64,000 bases of DNA from Agapetus fuscipes (GCA_951799405.1 OX637334.1:13454001-13518000); one strand, 5' to 3'; shown: positions 29,982 through 40,877, counted from the first letter of the stretch. Notes: generated from the sequence alone by a model not told the origin. Program-made: numbers and translations.

Positions 29982-31139
29982 TATGCAGCTGAAATAAACA
30001 AGTATTTTGCTTTTGACGGACATCAGGAGTTCGGCTCTGCTATTCATACGACAAAGAACCTCGGCATTTGAGACTCAATGATTATACAAGGCGGATACAC
30101 AATTTCTGATTAAATCCTATTCGGGAAGACCTCATATGGTTCATACGAATTTAATGTTTGCTTTAATAAAAAGGATAGGTACACAGCTTCTCAACTTAAC
30201 CTTACCTTACTACTCCACTACGGCAAGTCCGCATATTGGATTGCCACAATAGGATTCTACCTTATCTATCGTAAACACTCTGAATCCAATCTATTGAGGT
30301 ATCATATAGTAAGCTGCCAGCTTACGCTTACCCACTTTTTAAACGATCCTGCTGTGTTGACTCTTGTGCCAGTTGAATATAGGTAAACCATAGAAATTAC
30401 CACAACGGAGTTTTGTCTTCGAAAATAAAAAGTTTAAAAACATCAAGAAAAATCCTAAAGAAATTAATAAAAGATTGGATCGATAATTCCGCCGATATAA
30501 TTTTATACTCTTTATCATGCAATAAAACGATTTACAAATGGAAGAATTTATATGTTAGATTTTTCGATAAACAATATTGAGATGTTTTGAATAATAATCA
30601 CCTCTTTAAGACATTTCTTCTGGAGTGCGGTGAAAGTCCTGTTATTCTTTGTAGCAATATGATCCCACTGTTAAACATTTTGCATATTGTTATGAATATA
30701 ATCAGCTGTCATATTAAACATAACCTTAAAATTCAAACGTCAAAAATAGTGATGTACTATAAAAAAATATTACACTCTTATTGTAGCTAGGTATATAAAA
30801 AAAAATATTGATTGAGACGATATTATATTTTAAATTCATAATAAGAGTGATCCCATAGATATAGTACCTCGTAGATTCGCAATCTGAGGTTGAAAAAACA
30901 ACCGCTTTTACGGAATTTGTAAGTGTGTGCGTGAATTCGCGTGCGCACACGTCCCAATGATCAAAATGGATTAATTCTTATTTATGAATAAAATATACAT
31001 CGATAATTTTTAACTTTGAACATCCTTCTTCTTACACAGATTGTGAAGAGAAATGCACCACACCAACCTATATTGCCTGACCAGAAACAAGTTTGAACAT
31101 TTTTTTTTATATTTTACCTCCACTCGAGTGGAGTATTTT
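29982..31139. other. region upstream of GUF1, no gene found
   Basis: It should hold the GUF1 5' UTR and promoter. No convincing ORF, TATA element or repeat could be assigned; the small open frames here are AT-rich chance frames. Confidence 0.5.
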
Positions 31140-31590
31140 CCAATCGAGGTAAAATACCATGCGGTAAGAAGTTACACTATATGTGTAGCTTAGTTGAGTT
31201 GAGTTGATCATATTTTTGTGTTCCTTAAATTATAGGTTGGTTTGCCGGGTGTGCGGCTAACCACTATAAAAATGGTCCACTTTGCCAATGTCACCCATGT
31301 TTCAAGGAAAGTCGGCAAGAGTTGCAAGGCATATGTGTAAGCGCAAGCTTATACTTTCTGCTTGTGGGCATGCACTTAATATGCATTCCAAATGTAAGAC
31401 ATGTTTGCAACTTAGGCAAGATTAATTGGAATGAATTATTTATTGCAACTATAAATGCAACTAAGCTACACATATAGTGTAACTTCTTGCCTGCGTTATC
31501 CCCGAAGGGCTCGCATGTGGCGATTCGGGATCTATTTATTTTTACAAGTAAGGGGGCCGGCCTCACACCATCCACTTTCATTTGAAGTAT
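31140..31590. repeat. cluster: SINE B pieces and an RTE-A1 3' UTR copy
   Basis: Inverted SINE B piece at 31160-31200 (GCGGTAAGAAGTTACACTAT), RTE 3' block at 31215-31420 on plus, SINE B piece at 31450-31590 on plus. Confidence 0.7.
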
Positions 31591-31591
31591 T

Positions 31592-31765
31592 CATCTTATC
31601 TAATCTAATCTACGTTGCAAACATATGTAACATTAGGGATTCACATTACATGCATTTTCACAAGCAGACACGCATAAGTTCGCACTTAAACATACCGCAT
31701 GTGGACCTACAGAATAAAAACCTAAATCTAAAATGAACATACATCCTGCAACCTTGCCGACAATG
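31592..31765 (-). repeat. RTE-A1 3' UTR copy, partial
   Basis: Tail TCTAATCTAATCTACG at 31599, body to GCAACCTTGCCGACAATG, where it breaks off. Confidence 0.75.
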
Positions 31766-31884
31766 AAAACATCCATTACAGACTACTTTCATGTAGTCTT
31801 TACCTCGACACTCTTAAGCTACTTGCACTCGCACCGTAACTCGCTTCTGAGTACGGCCCTGGTCAACGGAGGACATTAAAAGTA

Positions 31885-32020
31885 TACTAGGGGCGTTGAC
31901 CCTGGCTGCTACGCAGCCCAACCCCTTAACATTTGGGGAATGTGTATATTGCACATAGTTTCCTGGCGGTAAAATTCGGAAAACATGTAAAATAAAAACA
32001 TGCAGTCTTTGTAAAAGAAA
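31885..32020 (+). repeat. interspersed repeat D, second copy
   Basis: TACTAGGGGCGTTGACCCTG and GCTGCTACGCAGCCCAACC, matching 21462 onward including TTTGTAAAAGAAAAT further on. Confidence 0.6.
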
Positions 32021-32024
32021 ATTG

Positions 32025-32415
32025 ACCACCAATACTTTAAGAAATGGTTCACATTGCAGATTTCAGCTGTGTTTCAGGGAAGGTTGGTACAAGTTGCAGG
32101 GCTTATGTTCATTTGGAATGGGTTTTTAAGTTGTAAGTACACATGCAGCATGTGTAAGCGCGAACTCATAAATGTCTGCTTGTAGAAATGCATGCAATAT
32201 GAATCTCAAATGTAATATACATAGGTACTTTGCAACTTAGATTATAAAACTAAAAAAAATATTTCCTTGACTTATAGGTTAGTATGTGGCTGACCACTCA
32301 TACTGTAAGAAATGGTTCACCATGCAAATTTCATCTCTTTTTTGCGGATAAGTCGGCAAGAGTTGCAAGGCTGATGTTCATTTGAGATAAGGTTTTTTTG
32401 TTGTTAGTCCACATG
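32025..32415 (+). repeat. two RTE-A1 3' UTR copies
   Basis: The first copy, 32025-32245, lacks its first bases. The second, 32268-32415, stops at TTGTTAGTCCACATG, where an inverted third copy begins. Confidence 0.75.
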
Positions 32416-32822
32416 TCTAATCTAATCTCATCTAATCGAAGTTGCAAAGATATGTTACATTGGAGATTCACATTACATGCATTCTCACAACCAGACACGT
32501 ACAAGTTCGCGCTTGCACATGCCTCATGTGAACCTACAACATAAAAACCAAATCTCAAATGGGCATACACCCTGCAACTCTTGCCGTCCTTCCCTGAGAC
32601 AGGGGTGACATTGGCAAAGTGAACCATTTTTACAGCATGGGTGGTCAGCCGCATACCAACCTATAAGTCAAGGAACATACACGACAAATTACATTTTATA
32701 CATCATTAAGTAATAATAACTATGGACAACAAACAAAAAACAAATTCCAATTTAATAAACCCTAGCCGCCAACATTACAGATCAACCGCCATTTCTTTCT
32801 GCACTTCCATACTTCTTTCATG
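32415..32822 (-). mobile_element. RTE-A1 3' end
   Basis: Tail TCTAATCTAATCTCATCTAA at 32415, a full 3' block to 32680, then the 3' UTR and the last codons of the ORF to 32822. Confidence 0.85.
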
Positions 32823-32929
32823 GAGTGTTTTCAAGGAGTACTAACTATTTATTATTATGTCAATAATACTCTGTCACGTTTTGAAATTTATAAGCTTAGT
32901 AGAAATATTTTTACTTTATAGCAGTCCGA

Positions 32930-34660
32930 AGGAACTGTTATAAAGTATTGTATTCGTCCGAAAAAAAAAACGAGGTTTCAACGGAAATGAGTTGTCCTGC
33001 ACCAGGACATGCAAAAAAACCTAATTTGTCGAACCTGTCCGTCCGTCCGTCCGTATGGATGTATGTATGTATGTCCCAGCCGGAACTGTTGATCGTAGAG
33101 ACACCAATTTTGGGATTTAGAGAATTGACAACCACAAATTTTTATGGGCCGATTGGCATGGCACCACCCTGAAAATTCAAGATGGCTGCGATACAAAAAA
33201 AACATAAAATTGCACTTTTCTCAAAAACGGCTCAAACGATTTTCTTTAAAATTTCAGTGTGGTCGTTGCTTAAATTGTCGCGAAGAAAATTTGTTATGGC
33301 AACACTCTTCCCAACCTGCGTCTATGAGTTGCCATATGAAATAAAAAAAACCATTGTGATTATCTCGGAAATGGCTGGGTTGACAAAAAATATATATTCT
33401 ACAATATTACGCGCAATATTAATTTCTACAAAAATTTAAAGAATACCAAAAATTTTTTTTTCCTTAAAGTACCGATTTATTACCGAAAATATTAAAAAGA
33501 CCCATAAAAACGCAATTTTGTAAAACTTTTTTAGGTTCACAAGAAAGAAAAATTTATAAACTTCTTTGCACTATAATTTGTCTTCACTATTTTGAGAATT
33601 CAAGATGGCTTCCAAAGAGGAGAAAACTTCAAATGCGATTTATTCAAAAACGGCTCGAACGATTTCTTTTTAAATTTTCAGTTAAGTAAGTAGTTGCTTG
33701 ATACATTCTTACCAAATTTAGTTATAGCAACATTTTTGCTAATCTGCGTCTAAAGATATGTTCTACAATATTATACGTAACATCAAATCTATATAAAAAT
33801 TACATAAAAATTTTGAAAATAAAAACATAAAGTGTCGTTTATATGATATCAAAAATTGAAATTAAAAGGCTACAAAAACCCATCAGAACGCAAAAAACTT
33901 TTATGTTTCTTAACTTTATCAGAAAGAAATTTTTTATCACTATAATTCATAGTGAAACATTTTTCAAATTGTAGAAAATTCAAGATGGCTTCCGAACAGC
34001 TGAAAGTTTCAAATGAGATTTTCTCAAAAACGGCTCCTACGGTTTTCTTTATTTTTTCTGCATAATCGTCATTATAATACTGCTATGTAACAACAATAAC
34101 CATTGACTCATAATGTTCTTTGTTTTGGGGGTTGCCATACAAGAGAAAAAATAATTTAAAATATCTCGGCAGAGAAAGGGTTAACTAAAAAATAATGTTC
34201 TACAATTGAAAAGCTTTTAAATATACCTACATATATGAATCATTACTTTTTTCAAAAAAGTATTATAAAGTATAGCCACCATACAAAGTGACAAATTTTC
34301 ATACAAAAAATTATTGTAATATTTTTGGTAGCAAAACGTCTAATACGCATAAATAAACCTACATAACAATTCGCTCAATCAATTGCTATATAACAACGAT
34401 AAGCATTGCCTCTTAATACTCTTTGTTTTGGGGGCTGCCATACAAGAGAAAACAATATTTTAAATTTTCCCGGCAGAGAACGGGTTAACTAAAAAATAAT
34501 GTTCTACAATTGAAAAGCTCTTATATATACCTACATACATTAATCATTACTTTTTTCAAATAAATAATATAAGGTGTAGCCACCATACAAAGTGTCAAAT
34601 TTTAATATAAAAATAATTTTAATATTCTTGGTACTAAAACGCCTAATATAAAATACTAGG
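32930..34660. repeat. diverged tandem repeats
   Basis: A (TCCG)n/(TATG)n microsatellite at about 33040-33072. Three diverged units start with AATTCAAGATGGCT at about 33175, 33597 and 33977. Then come two roughly 300-bp units (34076-34365, 34379-34655) sharing GTTTTGGGGG, GCCATACAAGAGAAAA and TGTTCTACAATTGAAAAGC. Short ORFs here are not supported. Confidence 0.65.
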
Positions 34661-34908
34661 CTACGAGTCTTAAAATCTAGTAAGTTGTACCCATATAATA
34701 ATCAATCATAACTTTCCAAAATATCAATGAAAAGAATAGGTACCCACCACAGATCAAAAAAAGAAGGAGATATGGTATGAGGGCGTTCCCTAAGTAAATC
34801 CGATATGCTTAAAAAAATCTTGTTTGAAAATCCGTATTATTGCGCAAATCAGTCACGTTTATACTGCTGTACCTGCTGTACTAGCAACTGCTCTTGGTTT
34901 TTATCAAA

Positions 34909-34988
34909 ATGCCGTGTTGCTGTGTGGTCAAGTGTAAAAATATAAGTCGATATAAAAACTTTAACGATCACGGTATCACTTTTCATCG
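34909..34988 (+). CDS. first exon of a THAP zinc-finger protein
   Basis: The ATG opens MPCCCVVKCKNISRYKNFND and then HGITFH, followed by CG and the donor GTAAGT. MPxxC...C plus a later HG(I)TFHRFP is the start of the C2CH THAP domain, a DNA-binding module found in host proteins and in several DNA transposases. The rest of the domain should lie in a downstream exon, which I could not find before the transposon end at 35042. It could be a host gene split by insertions, or a transposon remnant. Confidence 0.6.
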
Positions 34989-35221
34989 GTAAGTAATTAA
35001 TTTCACACGTATTAAACGTTTTAAATCGATTTACATATTTAAGGCTCAGTTTACACCCACGAAATTTTTTTGAATAAGTTTCGATAGTGACGTCAAGCAA
35101 GATGGCCGCTCCGAAGTGACAGATATTGGCAATTTTGATATTATGATGATGGTTGAATTGAGCCCTGATTTCTGACTGTTGGTCAAACTGATTTGTCAGA
35201 CATTTCCACTTCGGAGTTAAA

Positions 35222-35268
35222 ATGTCTGAAAAGTCAAAGACAATAATGCTATGGACTCGACAATTTTG
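35222..35268 (+). CDS. short 5' exon, possible MADF/Myb-like protein (copy 1)
   Basis: MSEKSKTIMLWTRQF ends at a strong donor GTAGGT. The WTRQF beginning resembles MADF-type DNA-binding proteins carried by PIF/Harbinger elements. Downstream exons are not found. Confidence 0.4.
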
Positions 35269-35934
35269 GTAGGTATTGTAAATTTCTTTGTTAATTTAAA
35301 ACTCGAAAACCTTTATTTCTGTGAAAACTAAAAAGAATGTGGAAAATATAAAATAATTGTTAACCCCTTGAAAAGAAAAAGGAAGTAGGTAATAATTAAA
35401 TTGAGTTTGTTCTTACTTTTTGATTAAAAACAATTTTTTCTACTCCCATTTGGTAATTTACTAATTACAAAACGGCTAACGCAATCACAATGCCATACAT
35501 TTCTACACCCGTTGCATAATGTTACATTATGCAACCGGTAACCGTGTTAAAATGAACATGTGCGCATGCGCATTGTCAGAATTGGAACCATTTTTTAATT
35601 TCAAATGTCAACCTTGTATGGGGGTATGAAGACCTGTCAATCCAAGATGGCCGCAAGCGATCAGCTGATTAGGCTTCATACAATATTAGTGATATTCGGT
35701 AGGTAGGAATTACCGTGGTGATGAGACTTTCAGCCCTGTTCAGATGAAAATAAATAAGTATATTTTATGTGTAGAGTCAAATAAAAATTGTTAATAGTGC
35801 TAAAATTTATCGAATTTATTTATCGGATTGCTCCAAATAAAGCTTTCCTTTTTTCAATGGAAAATAAACGGCTTGAAAGGAAAACAATAGAAAAAATTTC
35901 ACCGCAAAAAATAAACAAACTCAAAAAGTTACTT

Positions 35935-36160
35935 GGTTAATAGGTGAGTATGAGGTTGATCACCTATGCTGTACAAATTTGGTTCACCTGCCAATACAAC
36001 TGCAGGGCATATGTTTATTTGAGTTTTGGGTTTGAATGTTTAAGCTTATATGCAGGATGTAAAAGCGCGACCTTATACATATGTGTCGGCTTGTGGGCAT
36101 GAATTCAATATGAAACCTAAATATAATTTATTTTTACAACATAGGTTAGATTAGATAATC
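35935..36160 (+). repeat. diverged RTE-A1 3' UTR copy
   Basis: AATAGGTGAGTATGAGGTTG through the tail AGGTTAGATTAGATAATCG, inserted in the PIF-like element. Confidence 0.75.
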
Positions 36161-36286
36161 GAAGGGAATGATAAATCACACGTTTTGACAAAGGTAAGGT
36201 TTTAATTACTTCAAATGGACGAGTACATTATAATGACTATTATTCACTATTTTGTTAATTCTCTCATGGTCGTAGAAAAAGTATTG

Positions 36287-36407
36287 TATGCCACTGCACG
36301 TAATTAGTCTTTGTAACACTCGTGCTTTCTATTGTGCCATTCGGCTGCGCCTCATGGCACAAACTAGCACTCGTGTTAAAAAGACTATCATTACTTGGCA
36401 GTGGCAT
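36287..36407. mobile_element. 121-bp foldback MITE
   Basis: Outer ends TATGCCACTGC / GCAGTGGCATA, inner pairs TAACACTCGTGCT / AGCACTCGTGTTA and TGTGCCAT / ATGGCACA. It is almost entirely self-complementary. Confidence 0.7.
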
Positions 36408-36769
36408 AATTAACTATTATTTCACGACGGTGTTTTTTTCCATTACAACGTTTTAATTATGAAATGATTCCGTGAAACTTTTCACGGAAGAAACATGTTA
36501 ATCAACTATTTTTATTAGTCGTAAATAATTTCAGTCGTAAGGGAAGTTTTGTGTGTTTTGAAGTTTTCGAAGTGTTGTTTGAAGTTTTGTGTGTCTAAAC
36601 TGAACTTTTGAATAAGTTTCGATAGTGACGTCAAGCAAGATGGCCGCTCCGCAGTGACAGATGCTGGCAATTTTGATATTATGATGATTTAAAAGAAATG
36701 CCGCATGACCCGCTTATTTCGTAATGTTGATCAGACTGAGTTGTCAGACATTTCCACTTCGGAGTTAAA

Positions 36770-36816
36770 ATGTCTGAAAAGTCAAGGGCAATAATGCTAT
36801 GGACTCGACAATTTTG
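36770..36816 (+). CDS. short 5' exon, possible MADF/Myb-like protein (copy 2)
   Basis: The second copy of the 35222 exon, same donor, with one residue changed (SKAIM). It lies 61 bp upstream of the LTR element insertion point. Confidence 0.4.
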
Positions 36817-36877
36817 GTAGGTATTTTAAATTTTTTTGTTAATTTAAAACTCGAAAACCTTTATTTTCTGTGAAAAC

Positions 36878-37047
36878 TGTGGTGACAGCGAACGCACCCG
36901 TGTCAGCAAGTGAAGCAGACGCCGCCACGCGGGAATGCGCACGCAGCGAGTTGCGTGACAGACACCGAGGTATCAAGACGTGTGACAAGTGCGTGTGTGT
37001 GCGAGTGAACCACGTGGACTGTTTTACATGACTATTTCTTCGCCACA
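36878..37047 (+). repeat. 5' LTR
   Basis: 170 bp from TGTGGTGACAGCG to CTTCGCCACA. No TATA box is obvious. Confidence 0.95.
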
Positions 37048-37077
37048 AGCTATTTCGGCTCCCTCCCAAAAGTAAAT

Positions 37078-37791
37078 ATGTCGAGCGCGAAGATGGGTGA
37101 TTTGGTGAGGTGTTTTGACGGGGAAGGCGATGTTATACAGTGGTTAACGAAGCTGGAGCTCGTCGCCAAACTTAAAGGGGAGAAGGATGTGGCGATAATC
37201 ATTCCTCTTTTTTTGGAGGGACCAGCGTTCGCTGTGTATAACGAACTCGGCGATGCAGAAAAAAGGAATGCCAGGTCTATCAAAGACGCCTTGATAAGTG
37301 CGTTTGCCACGAACCCGTTCGTGGCTTACGAGGAATTTATCCGACGCACGTGGCGTGATGAACCAGTAGATGTTTACATCACGGACCTGAGGCGACTGGC
37401 GCGGCTGGCGAGGGTAACAGCGGACTCTCTCCTCATGAAGGCGTTCGTGGTGGGGCTGCCCTCAGCGGTTTCGCGTGAGCTGCGCGCTCTTCCTGCCGTG
37501 GGCACCATGCCGCTGTCAAGTATCGTGGAGCGAGCCAGAGCCCTGATGGCCGAGTATGTGAGCCAGCCAATCGTTGCAGTGGCTCAAGACAGGCGGAAGG
37601 CTGCAGGGCCGCAAAGTGGCGGGAGACGCTGCTTCAGGTGCGGGGGACCGCATCTCCTCAGGTTCTGCACGGAGCAGCCGCGTGTCACTTGCTGGAGTTG
37701 TGGGGAGGATGGCCACCTCTCCAAACATTGCGACAAGGGAAACGGCAGTCGGGGAGCTGGTGCGCCGGTAGCTCCCCGACATCTGGACTAA
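37078..37791 (+). CDS. gag: Gag polyprotein
   Basis: 237 residues starting MSSAKMGDLVRCFDGEG, 30 bp after the LTR. The middle is a capsid-like helical region (FLEGPAFAVYNEL, DVYITDLRRLARLARV, FVVGLPSAVSREL). The C-terminus has two CCHC-type zinc knuckles, CFRCGGPHLLRFC (four residues from the cysteine end) and CWSCGEDGHLSKHC. The second is canonical CX2CX4HX4C; the first has CX2CX3HX4C spacing. Particle assembly and RNA packaging are the expected roles. The reading frame is intact. Confidence 0.92.
   Translation: MSSAKMGDLVRCFDGEGDVIQWLTKLELVAKLKGEKDVAIIIPLFLEGPAFAVYNELGDAEKRNARSIKDALISAFATNPFVAYEEFIRRTWRDEPVDVYITDLRRLARLARVTADSLLMKAFVVGLPSAVSRELRALPAVGTMPLSSIVERARALMAEYVSQPIVAVAQDRRKAAGPQSGGRRCFRCGGPHLLRFCTEQPRVTCWSCGEDGHLSKHCDKGNGSRGAGAPVAPRHLD
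37737..37780 (+). promoter_or_regulatory. programmed -1 ribosomal frameshift signal
   Basis: The slippery heptamer GGGAAAC (37737-37743) is in the correct Gag phase (GGA AAC). A 4-nt spacer follows, then a perfect 11-bp stem GTCGGGGAGCT / AGCTCCCCGAC with an 11-nt loop (37748-37780). Slipping back one base leads directly into the protease frame. Confidence 0.8.
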
Positions 37792-40688
37792 AGGCGCTGC
37801 CAGTGATAGACATCAGTGTTAACGGGAAGCAAGTGCGTGCTCTCGTTGATTCAGGGTGCTCGCGCACCGTGCTCAGGAGTGGGTTGTGCAGGGTCTTCAG
37901 CCCAGTGGGGGACGTGATCGCTGTGGATGGCAGCCACGTGAGGTGTGAGGGCCAAGGTGTGGCCAGGATAAGTGTGCATGGTGTAGCCCTGACAGTAGAC
38001 TGCGTACTCGCTGCAAAGTTGTTCAGCGCTGTTGATGCGGTGCTAGGGATGGACGTCATTGGGAAGATGGGCGGTGTGACTATACTGGGTGATGCACGGG
38101 TTCAGTTTGCTAAGGGCAGAAGTCAAGATGTCGGTTGTGTTAGTGTTGCCTCGCCACCAAGTTTGTCAATTGAGGACAAAGATTTCACTGCGGCATTTAA
38201 TGGAAAACATTGGTGTGTGAGTTGGGTTTGGAAGGATGCACCTGCTGAGCTGGCCAACACTGTGGAGTGTTATAAAAGTGTAAAGTCACCAGAAGCAGAG
38301 GAGGCATTTGACAAAGAAATCCAAAAGTGGATTGCCGAGGGCTGGCTTAAGCCATGGAAAGGGAGCTCGCTTGGTATTCTTCCTCTGATGGCGGTACTTC
38401 AGAGAAATAAGGGGAAGGTGCGCCCCGTGATGGATTATCGGGAGCTCAATGAAAGTGTGCAGTGTCACACTGGTGAGGATGCAGCGGTCTGTGATGAAAC
38501 CCTTAGGAAGTGGAGGAGGATGGGAGGATCAATCAAGCTGCTCGACCTCCAGTCCGCATATCTCCAGATAAACGTACATGAAAAACTGTGGAAATACCAG
38601 CTGGTCAAGTATAAAGGAAAAACATATTGCCTGACAAGACTAGGCTTTGGTTTGAAGTGTGGGCCAAAAATAATGTCCCGGATCGTGAACGAGGTACTCT
38701 CACTGGATGAAAGAATGCGGCAAGGCACCGACAGCTACATAGATGACATTATTGTGAATGAGGAGGTAATATCTGCCGAAGAGGTTGCGGCTCATCTACT
38801 AGCCTACGGCCTCGTAACTAAGCCGCCTCAGGAGTTGGAGGGCGCCAAAGTTCTTGGACTGTGTGTTGAGCGGGACAAAAGCAAAAGACTCCTCTTCAAA
38901 AGAGGCAACAGTGTTCCAGCTCTCCCGACTGCATCGAGACTTAGCAAAAGGGAATTGTTCTCAATCTGCGGCAAACTTATAGGACATTATCCAGTGTGTG
39001 GATGGCTGAGAGTGGCTTGCAGCTTCTTGAAGAGAGAAAGCGAAGGCCAAAGGTGGGATGATTATATAGGTGACAGAGCACAGCAAATGGCAGAGGATCT
39101 GGTGATAAAAGTGCGCATTGATGATCCAGTTCGTGGATTCTGGTCTGTCCCTAAAGCCACAAACGATGCCACGGTCTTCTGCGATGCAAGCTCCCTGGCC
39201 CTGGGAGTAACCTTGGAAGTCGATGGAAAGACTGTCGAAGATGCTGCATGGCTGCGAAAGGCGTCTGATGTGGGTCATATAAACCTAGCCGAATTGGATG
39301 CTGTGCTGAAAGGGGTGAACCTTGCTCTCAAGTGGAATCTCAGGACCTTGAAGATAATTACAGATTCAGCAACAGTGCTGTGTTGGGTGAGGTCTACACT
39401 GACTGGGTGTAACCGTGTAAAAGTTGCAGGGATGTCAAAGATGCTTGTAAAACGGCGGTTGGGATTGTTAAAAGAGGTCGTACAAGAATTTGGCCTAGCT
39501 CTGTCAATCGACTTCATTGAGTCTTGCAGGAATAAGGCAGATCCACTCACTAGGGTCTGTAAAGCCTGGGCAAGGTGTAATGCCAAAGTAAAGCCAATTG
39601 GAGAGAGCGTTTCCATCTGCGCCGTTACTCTGGAAGACATGCATGCTCAACACCACTTCGGTGTGGATCGAACGCTGCACCTTGCAAAAATGGTAAATCC
39701 CGGGGTGACAAGGAGTGACGTGGAGCTCTGTGTGCGATCATGCATAAAATGTAAAACAATTGACCCCTCACCATCTTCCCATGAGGCGGGCAACCTTAGT
39801 GTCCCGAATAAGTGGAGCCGTCTGGCCGTTGACGTGACTCATTTTGATGGGAGATGCTTTCTTACACTAATCGACTGTGGACCGAGCAGATTTGCTATAT
39901 GGCGGGAAGTAAAGTCCGAAAATGCCACTTCTGTCATTTCGCATCTGGAGGAAATCTTTCGGGAAAGAGGTCCACCCGCAGAATTACTGATGGACAATGG
40001 CACGGCATTTCGCTCGCACAGGGTTGCTGACATGTGCAACAAGTGGGGAGTAAGTAGGAGGTTTCGAGCGGCTCACCGTCCAGCAGGGAATGGCATTGTT
40101 GAACGGCATCACCGTACAATAAAGAGGACGGCGGCCAGAAGTGATAGCAACCCTTTGCAGGCGGTGTTTTGGTACAACCTGGCTGCTAAGAGTCAGGGTG
40201 ACCAGGGTGTAGCACCTTCTGGACAGGTTCACTCCTATGCCTGGAAACATCCCTCAGCCCTAGTGAGACTTCAGGAAAAGTTGTCATCCGAATTTCAGGC
40301 TGGCGACGTTGTAGCAGTGAAGCCACCAGATCCGAAATGTACTTCCCAGTGGAGGCTTGGGAGAGTAACGGGAGTCATCTCGGTAAACAATATTGAAGTG
40401 GATGGTATGCCAAGGCATGTGCTGGATCTGCGGAAGATAGATAGCGTCAAGCGAACGGACCCTGGTAGAAGTGTCAATAGAAGAGTTAATGCACGCTCAT
40501 TAAATCTATCAGATCTGTTTGAAGAAGAAACAGAGGAATCAATCGCAAATGAAACACATCAGGAGGAAGACAGCCCGAGAAGCCAGGAAGGTGAGGAACC
40601 AGAAGAGGACAGTCCAGTGGAAGAAGGACGTTTGGAAAGACTTTCTAGACCACGAAGACCCCCAGCTTGGTTGAGTGACTATTTGTGA
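37743..40688 (+). CDS. pol: Pol polyprotein (protease, RT, RNase H, integrase)
   Basis: The open frame extends from 37638, but translation should enter near 37743 by frameshift. Domains in order: aspartic protease (RALVDSGCSRTVL, AVLGMDVIG); reverse transcriptase (VRPVMDYRELN, LLDLQSAYLQI, YIDDIIV as catalytic box); RNase H (VFCDASSLALG, AELDAV, ITDSAT, NKADPLTR); integrase with H...H and CIKC zinc site, then D,D,E as AVDVTHFDG, LMDNGTAF and GIVERHHRTIKR. A basic and acidic tail follows. This protease-RT-RH-integrase order is that of Ty3/Gypsy. No stops or frameshifts. Confidence 0.93.
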   Translation, partial: RQSGSWCAGSSPTSGLKALPVIDISVNGKQVRALVDSGCSRTVLRSGLCRVFSPVGDVIAVDGSHVRCEGQGVARISVHGVALTVDCVLAAKLFSAVDAVLGMDVIGKMGGVTILGDARVQFAKGRSQDVGCVSVASPPSLSIEDKDFTAAFNGKHWCVSWVWKDAPAELANTVECYKSVKSPEAEEAFDKEIQKWIAEGWLKPWKGSSLGILPLMAVLQRNKGKVRPVMDYRELNESVQCHTGEDAAVCDETLRKWRRMGGSIKLLDLQSAYLQINVHEKLWKYQLVKYKGKTYCLTRLGFGLKCGPKIMSRIVNEVLSLDERMRQGTDSYIDDIIVNEEVISAEEVAAHLLAYGLVTKPPQELEGAKVLGLCVERDKSKRLLFKRGNSVPALPTASRLSKRELFSICGKLIGHYPVCGWLRVACSFLKRESEGQRWDDYIGDRAQQMAEDLVIKVRIDDPVRGFWSVPKATNDATVFCDASSLALGVTLEVDGKTVEDAAWLRKASDVGHINLAELDAVLKGVNLALKWNLRTLKIITDSATVLCWVRSTLTGCNRVKVAGMSKMLVKRRLGLLKEVVQEFGLALSIDFIESCRNKADPLTRVCKAWARCNAKVKPIGESVSICAVTLEDMHAQHHFGVDRTLHLAKMVNPGVTRSDVELCVRSCIKCKTIDPSPSSHEAGNLSVPNKWSRLAVDVTHFDGRCFLTLIDCGPSRFAIWREVKSENATSVISHLEEIFRERGPPAELLMDNGTAFRSHRVADMCNKWGVSRRFRAAHRPAGNGIVERHHRTIKRTAARSDSNPLQAVFWYNLAAKSQGDQGVAPSGQVHSYAWKHPSALVRLQEKLSSEFQAGDVVAVKPPDPKCTSQWRLGRVTGVISVNNIEVDGMPRHVLDLRKIDSVKRTDPGRSVNRRVNARSLNLSDLFEEETEESIANETHQEEDSPRSQEGEEPEEDSPVEEGRLERLSRPRRPPAWLSDYL

Positions 40689-40707
40689 TGATTACATCAG
40701 GAGGGCG

Positions 40708-40877
40708 TGTGGTGACAGCGAACGCACCCGTGTCAGCAAGTGAAGCAGACGCCGCCACGCGGGAATGCGCACGCAGCGAGTTGCGTGACAGACACCGAGG
40801 TATCAAGACGTGTGACAAGTGCGTGTGTGTGCGAGTGAACCACGTGGACTGTTTTACATGACTATTTCTTCGCCACA
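40708..40877 (+). repeat. 3' LTR
   Basis: Matches the 5' LTR at every base I compared. Confidence 0.95.

Larger units (their letters stand above)
36878..40877 (+). mobile_element. Ty3/Gypsy LTR retrotransposon, apparently intact
   Basis: 4.0 kb with 170-bp LTRs identical by eye, TG...CA ends, and a 5-bp target duplication AAAAC (36873-36877 and 40878-40882). Gag and Pol overlap in a -1 relation. No env. The primer-binding site after the LTR (agctatttcggctccc) was not assigned to a tRNA; a short purine tract AGGAGGG precedes the 3' LTR. Identical LTRs indicate a recent insertion. Confidence 0.95.

Noticed and set aside
36839..37069. Minus-strand ORF repeated at 40645-40878
   Set aside because: Antisense reading of the LTRs, hence the duplicate.
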